A DNA stretch of 20,696 nt, taken from a virus. The first letter of the stretch is position 1. Each line of letters opens with the position of its first letter. The notes under the pieces were generated by a model, which was given only the letters and a program-made list of their open reading frames with translations, ran no database searches and was not told the DNA's origin. The translations under genes and the position numbers were made by a program. The DNA is taken from the IMG/VR virus record IMGVR_UViG_3300020154_000020, positions 1 through 20,696 of that record, one strand, 5' to 3'. Of this stretch, positions 1 to 6,256 are shown in pieces.

Positions 1-96
1 TGGATGTGTGGCCCCAAATTTTTCGATTCGTTCGTGCAGGGAATAGCTTGAACGTCTTTTTTTCTTTTTGTTCAAATACGTTCTCTTGTAAGGGGG

Positions 97-119
97 TAAA
101 AACGAATGGGTACAATTAT
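97..119 (+). repeat. A-rich motif at the left end, copy 1
   Basis: TAAAAACGAATGGGTACAAT (97-116) plus TAT is nearly the same as the motif at 13105-13129, differing mainly in the two bases after CGAA. A candidate protein-binding site, function unknown. Confidence 0.45.
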
Positions 120-194
120 GTATTATATAAAAAGTGCAAAAAATGCACAAAACAGGCCGGAAACGCCACTTTTGGCCGGTTAGCGCCTGGTGGT

Positions 195-217
195 CTAAAA
201 AAACGAAACGTTCAACT
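195..217 (+). repeat. A-rich motif at the left end, copy 2
   Basis: CTAAAAAAACGAAACGTTCA (195-214) plus ACT shares CTAAAAA.ACGAAACG with 13105-13129 and then diverges. It ends in the ACGTTCAA core that also occurs inverted at 48-55. Confidence 0.4.
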
Positions 218-226
218 CAGTTCCAT

Positions 227-1102
227 TTAGCTTCCATTTCCGGGGAGTAGCTTTTTCATGTTTTTTTCGAGCAGGATGAGCCGCGCTTCATGATCTATTA
301 AGTGATTGCGGACCTCTCCAGGAGGGCGCATCTGGCGCGTAAATCTTCCAACGATATACCATACTTCTAACACCTCATCCGGGGCGATTACGATGGGCGG
401 ATACTCGCGTGGGTCCTTCTGGTTATCGCTATTCAGGATCAGTTTTTCATCACTTACAACCCGGTTAAAGACCCGTTTAATCAGGAGGCCATCATGCTTC
501 GTAATGATGATATGGACCCTGTCATTGCGGATTTCGGCCAAATTTTCAACGAATTTGCCAATTACAATATCGCTATCCTCGAAGGTTGGAATCATGGAAT
601 GGCCTTCAACTTCAAACATGCGAAAAGTCTTATTGGAGTAGCCCGGAAGGCTGTAGGTTGGAAGCTGCGAAACGAATTCAGGATCAGCAAAACCGGATAG
701 GTATCCCGCCTTGGCCCGGACCGGAACATATACAATATTCTCCCTCCCTTGATGATCGACGGTTATCACATGCGGGACCCTTCCCCAAGTGGTTAAAGAA
801 GGCTCCGAAACCTGAATAGGTGTGCGGTTAGGTGTGCGTTTAGGTGTGCTTTTAGGTAGTTTTTTCGCGTCTGGCTCTTCGGTTAATAGGTGTGCATCGC
901 TTAAATCATTTTGTAACAACTGTGTTACCGTTATTCCGAAAAATTCGGCAATTACTAATAATCCGTCAATATTGGGTTGTGAAACCGATGATTCATAGCT
1001 ACTCCAGGTAGTTCGCGGAAATCCTAGTTTTTCGGCCAATTCAGCTTGTTTAAGGCCTTTTTTAGTCCTCAAGGCTTTTATATTCTGCGCAAAGAAGTTC
1101 AT
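227..1102 (-). CDS. Phage repressor, HTH-XRE plus S24 (LexA/CI-like) self-cleaving domain
   Basis: This 291-aa protein has an N-terminal XRE-type helix-turn-helix (about residues 5-65), a linker, and a C-terminal S24 peptidase domain (about 125-255). The S24 signatures are complete: an Ala132-Gly133 cleavage site in RAKAGYL, nucleophile Ser169 in EGHSM, and general-base Lys209 in LLIKR. Family knowledge says such repressors hold the prophage silent and self-cleave when RecA filaments form after DNA damage. Here it sits at the left end, divergent from the early operon, as repressor c does in Mu; Mu c itself is not S24, so the immunity logic is lambda-like. The linker carries a short TP-rich repeat (TPKRTPNRTP) encoded by tandem 9-base units near 817-850. 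An operator-like palindrome lies inside the gene at 933-949. Confidence 0.92.
   Translation of the reverse strand: MNFFAQNIKALRTKKGLKQAELAEKLGFPRTTWSSYESSVSQPNIDGLLVIAEFFGITVTQLLQNDLSDAHLLTEEPDAKKLPKSTPKRTPNRTPIQVSEPSLTTWGRVPHVITVDHQGRENIVYVPVRAKAGYLSGFADPEFVSQLPTYSLPGYSNKTFRMFEVEGHSMIPTFEDSDIVIGKFVENLAEIRNDRVHIIITKHDGLLIKRVFNRVVSDEKLILNSDNQKDPREYPPIVIAPDEVLEVWYIVGRFTRQMRPPGEVRNHLIDHEARLILLEKNMKKLLPGNGS
933..949. promoter_or_regulatory. Operator-like palindrome inside the repressor gene
   Basis: ATTCCGAAAAATTCG at 933-947 is identical to 1144-1158 in the switch region. With the next bases it forms a cleaner palindrome, CCGAA-AAA-TTCGG (936-948). It lies in the repressor coding sequence, in codons around residues 52-58, about 200 bp from the main operators. 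That spacing would suit DNA looping or autoregulation, but a shared codon constraint or chance cannot be excluded. Confidence 0.4.
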
Positions 1103-1209
1103 ACGGGCTAGGGTCTTAAAAATTTCTTGACGAATTATTCGTCATTCCGAAAAATTCGTCTTACTTTAGCTGTCGCGTTAAACGAGACAAAAATAAAGGT
1201 ACAGAAAAA
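1103..1209. promoter_or_regulatory. Divergent immunity switch region with operator-like palindromes
   Basis: This 107-bp gap separates the leftward repressor from the rightward early operon, so both promoters should lie here. A perfect 15-bp palindrome GACGAATTATTCGTC is at 1129-1143. A related 15-mer TCCGAAAAATTCGTC is at 1146-1160, 17 bp further on, with 11 of 15 positions identical. A distinct 19-bp palindrome with one mismatched pair, TGTCGCGTTAAACGAGACA, is at 1171-1189, just before the small HTH gene. TACTTTAG at 1162-1169 resembles the Bacteroidota -7 box TAnnTTTG, but no good -33 partner is obvious. The first two sites are inferred repressor operators; the third may belong to the Cro/Ner-like protein. 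Confidence 0.6.
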
Positions 1210-1428
1210 ATGGTGAACTCATATAAACCAAGCCGTAAGCGCGATGATTTGGCCACAATTGTCGCCGATATACATGGGGTTACGGCGGACTACGTTAGGA
1301 AGGTCCGGAACGGCGAGCGGGAAAATGAAGAAATACTCGCCACGTACATGGATATCCTGGAAGGGAAGACCGCCCTTATTGAAGCTGTTAAGAAAACCGT
1401 TCCGATTCATGACAATAAAAAAGACTAA
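1210..1428 (+). CDS. Small HTH-like DNA-binding protein, Cro/Ner analogue
   Basis: This 72-aa basic protein is the first gene of the early operon. Residues about 14-50 (DLATIVADIHGVTADYVRKV, then NGER) resemble a helix-turn-helix in which the second helix is followed by an xNGxR turn, as in XRE/Cro-type regulators. Its position next to and divergent from the repressor is that of Ner in Mu and Cro in lambda, which damp early transcription and block repressor synthesis. That role is inferred from context and weak motif similarity. The 19-bp palindrome at 1171-1189 just upstream is a natural candidate operator. The start follows an A-rich stretch with no Shine-Dalgarno, and the 3' end overlaps the next gene by 20 bp. 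Confidence 0.7.
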   Translation: MVNSYKPSRKRDDLATIVADIHGVTADYVRKVRNGERENEEILATYMDILEGKTALIEAVKKTVPIHDNKKD

Positions 1429-1744
1429 GAGCGGCAAATTCAGCTTTGGGCTTTCAGCTCAAGACCGTGCAGATCTTTACTTCGATCTGGCCGGATTTAT
1501 CGAATCCGAATCAGTGAATATCATGTTCTGCAAGCTGAAGGATGGCAACGATGTACTAAGGCACTTATTCTATTGCGCCATTAACACCCTAATCGTTCGC
1601 CAGCACACAAAATTTTTTATGCCTGAACAAAACTTCGTGGTGACCCGAGCGGAGGCGATTGCGCTGCTCTGGTTTCTCCGTGAGAAGGTTAACGGGCCTC
1701 TTTTGAATCTGAAATCACAACTACATAAACACCTACTATCATGA
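1409..1744 (+). CDS. Early hypothetical protein
   Basis: This 111-aa protein is not recognised. The ATG at 1409 is preferred over the longer open frame from 1244 because the upstream part only reads antiparallel to the preceding gene's real frame, and the protein-like composition starts at MTIKKTKSGKFSFGLS. The sequence alternates helices with a hydrophobic central part (about residues 50-65, RHLFYCAINTLIV) and has no transmembrane span or catalytic motif. It overlaps the HTH gene by 20 bp and the next gene by an ATGA junction, so it is translationally coupled in the transposition operon. Small unknown genes in this position are usual between ner and A in Mu-like phages. Confidence 0.7.
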   Translation: MTIKKTKSGKFSFGLSAQDRADLYFDLAGFIESESVNIMFCKLKDGNDVLRHLFYCAINTLIVRQHTKFFMPEQNFVVTRAEAIALLWFLREKVNGPLLNLKSQLHKHLLS

Positions 1745-1851
1745 TGAACCCTGAAGAAGAAGAACGTTTAGCGAAAGCCATTCAAAAAGTACTCCTCCTG
1801 GCATTAGTAGCAGGTCTGGTAATGATTGTAATAAGCTTTTTCCAATCCTAA
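1741..1851 (+). CDS. Very small single-span membrane protein
   Basis: This 36-aa reading frame has an acidic N-terminus (MMNPEEEERLAKAIQK) followed by one strongly hydrophobic segment, residues about 17-34, ending FFQS. It begins at the ATGA overlap with the preceding stop codon, and its own stop (TAA, 1849-1851) overlaps the transposase ATG at 1851. It therefore bridges the two genes with no gap, which supports real translation. The function is unknown. The topology of a short charged head and a single helix would suit a small inner-membrane regulator or an anchor. It could also simply be a coupling ORF for transposase translation. Confidence 0.6.
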   Translation: MMNPEEEERLAKAIQKVLLLALVAGLVMIVISFFQS

Positions 1852-3812
1852 TGAAGTACGTAAACAATAGTTTGTACCTCGAATGGAAGGAAGCTTTAGA
1901 TAGCGGTCTGTCGGAGAATACTCTGAAGAACGCTAAGCTCCGGAAGTCTCCGTCCTGGTCGTTCATTGATGACCCCGAGGATAAGCGTAAGGTGCTGATT
2001 GAGTTCGAAAAACTGAAGGACGATTACAAGAAGAAGGTCGTTGCGCGGTTCGGCAATCCCTACGAATTCATGGCTAAGAAGCCTATTCGCGACTTAATAA
2101 AGTGGGATGAGAAAGCGGAGGAATTTTACCTCGCGTATCGCTATGACGAGGACAAACCGCTCTCTATTGAGCACGTAAAAAAGTACACTTCTGCCGCAAG
2201 TATGCTCAACATGCTGAAGTATATCACTTCGGACAAAAAGCAACTGAAGAAGATTTTAAACCTCAGCCTTGACCAGTTCTATACGCATGTAATTGAGATT
2301 ATCAAGACCGATAAACTTGACCTTCCATCATCATACCGACGACTTCTCGCAACCTGTAAGGAGTATAATGAAACCGGATATTCGGCACTAATCGATTGGC
2401 GATTTGGGAATAAACTGGCTGCGAAAATCAAAGATGAGCTAAGCGAAAGTGTGCTTTTAGCGATGATTGAGCACCCTGATCAATACGATGATGTGTTCAT
2501 CGGGATGCAGTATAACCGCTGGGCTAAGGAGCATAACTATAAGGAGATTGACGAGGCTACAGTTGGTGTATGGAGACGGAAAAAAGAGGCAGAAGTTACC
2601 ATGTCACGTGCCGGCAACTCGGCTCTGAAGGGCAAGTTCCTGCGCCAGGCCAAAGGCTTCAGACCGACCGCTCCTTTATATCTGGTTGAATCTGATGATA
2701 ACCACCTCGACTTATTATTTGAGGATCCTGACGATCCGCAAGCCACTAAACGCTACATCGCGATTGTTGTAACCGACTCATTTAATGATTATGTGCTTGG
2801 TTATGCTTACGCACTTGCTGGCGAACTGAAGGAAGGACAAAGTCTTGATCTCGTACGCGCTGCCTACACGAATGCGATGTACTATATAAGGAGCATAACC
2901 AGCTCATGGTATTTGCCACATGAAATCAAAACGGACCGTTGGGGATTGAAAAACCTTCAGCCCTTTTATGAGTCGATTGGTAAGTATTTCCCGACTCCGG
3001 TAGGTTCTAAAAATCGCGGATACATTGAAAACTTCTTTGGCAGTCACCACTGGAAGCGCTGCATGAAAATCAATGCGAACAATTACAGCGGTAACAACAT
3101 GACCGCGAAAAATCGCGGAGTAAACGTGGAGGTAGTAGCGCGAAATAAAAAAGTGCGTCCTCTGATTGGCAATGAAGCGATCAATCAGATTGAGAATTTC
3201 TTCCATCGCTTGCGCCACATGGAGCAGACCAACGGTGTGAGTAAGCATGCTGAATGGATGGAAGCATTCCACGCAATGTCTGTTGATAAAAAGCGCAAGA
3301 TCACGGACGAACAATACCTTTTAAACTTCGGTGTAGTTCACAACGAAGGCACTGGGCGCAAAATCAGAATTACAAACCGTGCTGTTGAACCGCAGATTTC
3401 TGGTGTGCGCTACTCCTACGATTTTATTGAAACCGATTGGATGAAACATGTAGGTAAGGAGGTGCAAGTACACTATGATCCTTATGACATGAGCCGCATC
3501 CTGGTAACCGGTGATCAGGTTCGCCTGATGGCAACCGAAGCCCGACTTAACCCACGCGCGCTGGAAGATGGAGATGTAAACAGCCGCACTTACCTCAATG
3601 CAGTTCTTCAGGAACGTAAACGTGATGTTGAATATATCGCTGCGAAGGTTGATAAGCGTAAGCAGATTCTTGCTGAGTCGGCTATTGATGCTGAAACACT
3701 TCTCACATCCGGAGTGATGGTGAAGGAAATCAAACAAAGCGCTGAGCACCGGTTGTTGGAGCAAACGGTAAACCCGCAACAGTATCCCGAAGACTTGTAT
3801 GACCAAATGTAA
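1851..3812 (+). CDS. Mu-like DDE transposase (MuA analogue)
   Basis: This 653-aa protein catalyses DNA cleavage and strand transfer of the phage ends. It has an N-terminal helical DNA-binding region (about 1-270), an RNase H-fold rve core (about 275-400), and a C-terminal part. The core shows a plausible DDE triad: Asp282 in VESDDNH, Asp362 in IKTDRWG and Glu393 in GYIENFF. Residues about 535-555 (VQVHYDPYDMSRILV) look like the Mu transposase C-terminal beta-barrel. The tail beyond 585 is charged and helical, a plausible contact for the ATPase encoded next. Length matches the MuA family (663 aa in Mu). The start codon overlaps the stop of the preceding small gene. Confidence 0.95.
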   Translation: MKYVNNSLYLEWKEALDSGLSENTLKNAKLRKSPSWSFIDDPEDKRKVLIEFEKLKDDYKKKVVARFGNPYEFMAKKPIRDLIKWDEKAEEFYLAYRYDEDKPLSIEHVKKYTSAASMLNMLKYITSDKKQLKKILNLSLDQFYTHVIEIIKTDKLDLPSSYRRLLATCKEYNETGYSALIDWRFGNKLAAKIKDELSESVLLAMIEHPDQYDDVFIGMQYNRWAKEHNYKEIDEATVGVWRRKKEAEVTMSRAGNSALKGKFLRQAKGFRPTAPLYLVESDDNHLDLLFEDPDDPQATKRYIAIVVTDSFNDYVLGYAYALAGELKEGQSLDLVRAAYTNAMYYIRSITSSWYLPHEIKTDRWGLKNLQPFYESIGKYFPTPVGSKNRGYIENFFGSHHWKRCMKINANNYSGNNMTAKNRGVNVEVVARNKKVRPLIGNEAINQIENFFHRLRHMEQTNGVSKHAEWMEAFHAMSVDKKRKITDEQYLLNFGVVHNEGTGRKIRITNRAVEPQISGVRYSYDFIETDWMKHVGKEVQVHYDPYDMSRILVTGDQVRLMATEARLNPRALEDGDVNSRTYLNAVLQERKRDVEYIAAKVDKRKQILAESAIDAETLLTSGVMVKEIKQSAEHRLLEQTVNPQQYPEDLYDQM

Positions 3813-3842
3813 AAAAGGCCCTGCCGCGCTAACGACAGAGCC
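3811..3842 (-). terminator. Intrinsic terminator-like hairpin reading the minus strand
   Basis: A 10-bp stem (3817-3826 with 3833-3842) with a 6-nt loop lies just after the transposase stop. As plus-strand RNA it has two C-A mismatches and no U-run. As minus-strand RNA both become G-U wobbles, giving a full stem, and the A-run at 3811-3816 becomes UUUUUU directly after it. The geometry fits a terminator for leftward transcription, although no leftward gene is known nearby. Confidence 0.5.
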
Positions 3843-3880
3843 AAGTAATAAAAATGTAAAACTTAAATCTGAACAAAGTT

Positions 3881-4756
3881 ATGACAGACTCAATCAAAAA
3901 GGAAATTCAAACGCTGCTGAAACAGCACATTGAACGGTATCCTTCTCAAAAGAAAGCAGTCGAGGCCTTAAAAAGTGTATCTGAAGCCACGGTGATCAAC
4001 GTTCGCAACGGGATTTGGGAAAATATTTCGGACGACATGTGGCGAAATATTGGTAAGCAGGTAGGCTTTTCTACCAAAGGCCTCTGGCAGTTCGTACCAA
4101 CTTATGACTCTTTATGCCTGATCAGCTTTTTCGAAGATGCCCGCGAGTTTGGTAATGTATTCGCGATCACAGCCAAATCAGGATCCGGCAAAAGTGCTAC
4201 AGCGGAATACTTCGCTTCGAAGTCGCCGAATGTGTATCACATCGAATGCGCTGAATATTTCAACCGGAAGGTATTCCTTCAGAAACTCCTGGAGAAGATG
4301 GGACACCAGAACACCGGGTACAACGTGGCCGAGATGATGGACTTTATAGTAGAGCGCCTGATGCGCCAGGAGTCGCCACTTGTCATAATGGATGAGGTTG
4401 ACAAGTTACCCGACACGGTGCTGTACTTCTTCATCACCTTTTACAATCAACTGAAAAACAAATGCGGCATCGTGCTGCTCAGCACTGACTATTTGGCGAA
4501 GCGCATTCAACGTGGTGTACGCCTGAACAGAAAGGGTTATAACGAAATCTATAGCCGCATCGGCAGGAGGTTCGTAAGCCTTCGCGGCACAAGCAAGGAA
4601 GAGGTTGAAGATATCTGCAAGGAGAACGGTTGCCCCGACCCGCTCATGATCACCAACATATATAAGGAGTATGAGGGCGATTTAAGACGCCTCGAACGGG
4701 GTGTTCACAAATTCAAGATGAAGAAGCAAAAAAACTCCGCTCAAAAGGCCGCTTAA
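3881..4756 (+). CDS. AAA+ ATPase, MuB-like transposition target protein
   Basis: This 291-aa protein directly follows the transposase, the position of MuB, an ATP-dependent DNA-binding protein that captures target DNA and activates the transposase. Residues about 20-70 form a helical, HTH-like N-terminal domain. The ATPase domain begins near 90 with Walker A AKSGSGKSA (98-106, Lys104) and Walker B LVIMDEVDKL (167-176, Asp171-Glu172). A sensor-1-like strand follows (GIVLLSTD, 196-203), then an arginine-rich stretch RIGRRF (226-231). The C-terminal end is lysine-rich. Length is close to MuB (312 aa). It is separated from the transposase by 68 bp carrying the hairpin described at 3811-3842. Confidence 0.93.
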   Translation: MTDSIKKEIQTLLKQHIERYPSQKKAVEALKSVSEATVINVRNGIWENISDDMWRNIGKQVGFSTKGLWQFVPTYDSLCLISFFEDAREFGNVFAITAKSGSGKSATAEYFASKSPNVYHIECAEYFNRKVFLQKLLEKMGHQNTGYNVAEMMDFIVERLMRQESPLVIMDEVDKLPDTVLYFFITFYNQLKNKCGIVLLSTDYLAKRIQRGVRLNRKGYNEIYSRIGRRFVSLRGTSKEEVEDICKENGCPDPLMITNIYKEYEGDLRRLERGVHKFKMKKQKNSAQKAA

Positions 4757-4767
4757 ACCCGCTTAAA

Positions 4768-5196
4768 ATGAAAGATGCTATAAAGACCGGTACAATGTGC
4801 CGGAAAACCAGAACAATCGATCTGAAGGCCGCTATTGTCAAATTCCTTGGATGGACCGAAATGGAGTACGCTGAAATGCAATATGAGCACGGTTTGCTGT
4901 ACCTGACGACCTACCTGGAGCAGGATACGGCCTATGCCAACCTGCTTAGCGGATGCAAAATATACTGGAGCTGGTGGAAAAACCATTGGGCCAACCGCGA
5001 CCAGGACTTTTTGCGCATGATGGAAACGGTGGATGCACCGCTTGAATTACGGCGCATTCTATATAGTGATTACCACGATGGCGCGAAGCTGGCCGAGATG
5101 ATTCACCCCAATAGCGTGGTATTGAATGAAAGCTATACCGAAATGATCGGTGCTGTGATTGTATCAGAAAAGAAGAAGGAGGTGAGCCATGGCTAA
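4768..5196 (+). CDS. Early hypothetical protein
   Basis: This 142-aa protein follows the MuB-like gene by 11 bp. It has no motif I can name. It is helical, with an aromatic cluster near residues 65-77 (KIYWSWWKNHW), a feature of several Bacteroidota phage proteins of unknown function. The start follows an A-rich GCTTAAA repeated twice. The last 19 bases contain a perfect 10-base match to the anti-Shine-Dalgarno sequence (AAGGAGGTGA, 5176-5185) that serves the next gene, whose start overlaps this one by 8 bp. The two are therefore coupled. Confidence 0.75.
   Translation: MKDAIKTGTMCRKTRTIDLKAAIVKFLGWTEMEYAEMQYEHGLLYLTTYLEQDTAYANLLSGCKIYWSWWKNHWANRDQDFLRMMETVDAPLELRRILYSDYHDGAKLAEMIHPNSVVLNESYTEMIGAVIVSEKKKEVSHG
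5178..5196 (+). repeat. 19-bp start-site repeat, copy 1 (upstream of the ASCH gene)
   Basis: GGAGGTGAGCCATGGCTAA contains the Shine-Dalgarno and first codons of the ASCH gene, plus the previous stop. It matches 5611-5629 at 17 of 19 positions, and together the two copies bracket the ASCH gene. Confidence 0.85.
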
Positions 5197-5629
5197 AGTA
5201 CTCACCGTAATGCAGCCCTGGGCTGAGCTACTTGTAATCCCTGGAGCGAAAGAATTTGAGACACGCCCGATGCGTATCAACTATCGCGGTACTCTCCTGA
5301 TTCATGCCGGGATGAAGTTCGACTTCGGTGATCTGGAGCTTTGCCACTCCGACAAACGATTCAACAAGTTTATTCCTGATCCTACGAAGCTTGTCACCGG
5401 TGCGATCATCGGTAAGGTCGATATCATAGAATGCCTGCCAGTAGAGGAAGCGTTGAAAGTCATTTCGGCAACAGAGAAAGCCTTTGGTGATTATCGCCCA
5501 GGACGATATGCCTGGATGTGTGCGGGTGCTGTGAAATTCAAAAAACCAATACTTGGAATTCGCGGTCAACAAGGCATCTGGAACTATGACCTGAGTGAAG
5601 CTGAAGAAATGGAGGTGTGCAATGGCTAA
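5189..5629 (+). CDS. ASCH domain protein
   Basis: This 146-aa protein is a single ASCH domain, a PUA-like beta-barrel fold associated with RNA binding and, in some members, ribonuclease activity. Diagnostic stretches are MQPWAELL near the N-terminus (8-15), GAKEFETRPM (19-28), YRGTLLIHAG (32-41), GAIIGKVDI in the middle, and GDYRPGRYAWMC with a C-terminal GIRGQQGIWNYD. Phage-borne ASCH proteins are common accessory genes, and the substrate cannot be deduced. It has an unusually strong Shine-Dalgarno (GGAGGTGA) for a Bacteroidota gene. It is bracketed by near-identical 19-bp direct repeats at 5178-5196 and 5611-5629, each containing a Shine-Dalgarno and start, which suggests it was inserted as a cassette. 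Confidence 0.85.
   Translation: MAKVLTVMQPWAELLVIPGAKEFETRPMRINYRGTLLIHAGMKFDFGDLELCHSDKRFNKFIPDPTKLVTGAIIGKVDIIECLPVEEALKVISATEKAFGDYRPGRYAWMCAGAVKFKKPILGIRGQQGIWNYDLSEAEEMEVCNG
5611..5629 (+). repeat. 19-bp start-site repeat, copy 2 (end of the ASCH gene)
   Basis: GGAGGTGTGCAATGGCTAA holds the Shine-Dalgarno and start of the gene at 5622 and the ASCH stop. It differs from 5178-5196 at two positions. Confidence 0.85.
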
Positions 5630-5942
5630 GTTCATTAATAACAATCGCATTAAGCTTACCGGTAAGGATGCTAACGACTTCTTTAAAGTGTTAACAGGTC
5701 AACTTAGGACTGAGGATAGTGGTGTATTGACTTTTAAAAAGCCTGAGACAGTAGAAATGCCAGCCAGAGACTTCACGCTTCAGCAGCAGATTGACTTCAT
5801 CAGCGAAGCAAGGAAACTTCTCCTTGAAAATCCGAAACATGAAATAAGGTTTTCGCAAGCGAATGTGGAGATGTTGAAAAAGATTGAAGAAAATCTACTC
5901 GCAGTAAAACTGTACACATGGAAAGAGGATACGAATGGATAG
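5622..5942 (+). CDS. Early hypothetical protein
   Basis: This 106-aa protein is not recognised. The ATG at 5622 is chosen over an in-frame ATG at 5595 because it lies 5 nt after GGAGGT (5611-5616) and reproduces the start context of the preceding gene (GGAGGTGnGCnATGGCTAA). The N-terminal part (MAKFINNNRIKLTGKDANDF) looks beta-rich, and the C-terminal half is helical and charged. The start overlaps the ASCH stop by 8 bp and the end overlaps the DnaA-like gene by 25 bp. It belongs to the replication/transposition operon by position only. Confidence 0.75.
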   Translation: MAKFINNNRIKLTGKDANDFFKVLTGQLRTEDSGVLTFKKPETVEMPARDFTLQQQIDFISEARKLLLENPKHEIRFSQANVEMLKKIEENLLAVKLYTWKEDTNG

Positions 5943-6253
5943 TGGTAAAACCGGTTAATGCGAACCGCGAAAATATAAAGCGGTTGGTATGCGAAGAGTT
6001 TGGAATCACCGAAGCCGGGCTACGAAGCAAAGTACGGAAACGCAATCTTGTTGACGCACGAATGGTTTTTGCGAACCTAACACGAAAGCACTTGAACGAC
6101 ACTATTATGTGCATTGCTATTGAGTTGAACACGCATTACTCGCAGGTAATCAGGTATCAGAAACAACTGGAAGATTTAATAAGTGTGAATGATGCCGTTG
6201 GGCATGCAGTAGCCAGGATAGAAAAGCAACTTTTAAACCCCATAAATAAATAA
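5918..6253 (+). CDS. Stand-alone DnaA domain IV-like DNA-binding protein
   Basis: This 111-aa protein matches the C-terminal DNA-binding domain of DnaA without the AAA+ motor. Residues about 20-92 follow the family pattern: EEFGITEAGLRSKVRKRNLV, then DAR, a middle helix LTRKHLNDTIMCIAIEL, and the helix-turn-helix NTHYSQVIRYQKQLEDLI, which aligns with the DnaA signature region (usually RDHTTV followed by a helix). The signature residues are altered to THYSQVI, so classical DnaA-box recognition is uncertain. Such proteins occur in Bacteroidota mobile elements, and roles in replication or transcription are unproven. The N-terminus MERGYEWIVVKPV overlaps the previous gene. Confidence 0.75.
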   Translation: MERGYEWIVVKPVNANRENIKRLVCEEFGITEAGLRSKVRKRNLVDARMVFANLTRKHLNDTIMCIAIELNTHYSQVIRYQKQLEDLISVNDAVGHAVARIEKQLLNPINK

Positions 6254-6256
6254 CAA

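Larger units (their letters stand above)
1..226. other. AT-rich left-end region, no supported gene
   Basis: This stretch downstream of the repressor is where a Mu-like phage carries its left end and transposase-binding sites. No convincing gene is present; the one open frame (6-230, +) is rich in Cys, Phe and Lys and looks random. Visible elements are ACGTTCAA in opposite orientations at 48-55 (-) and 208-215 (+), a GTTCAA core at 70-75, a 5-bp-arm hairpin GTGCA/TGCAC at 134-148, and two copies of an A-rich motif (97-119 and 195-217) that recurs at 13105-13129. CGAAAAATT on the minus strand (17-25) matches the core of the repressor-operator candidates. The window opens with 5'-TG, as Mu-type ends do, but no host/phage junction or target duplication can be seen, so the true end is unproven. 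Confidence 0.4.

Noticed and set aside
6-230. Plus-strand 74-aa open frame at the left end
   Set aside because: Composition is low-complexity (F, C, K runs), it overlaps repeats and palindromes, and it runs into the repressor's 3' end; no protein-like features.
817-850. Short tandem repeats as a possible CRISPR or microsatellite
   Set aside because: They are three to four 9-base units encoding the Thr-Pro linker of the repressor, with no spacers.
1244-1408. Longer N-terminus for the gene at 1409
   Set aside because: The extra part lies wholly inside the preceding HTH gene in another frame and does not look protein-like.
5228-5650. Minus-strand ORFs of 100-140 aa opposite early genes (also 3321-3806, 10598-11068)
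   Set aside because: They are antisense shadows of well-supported plus-strand genes with no recognisable domains.
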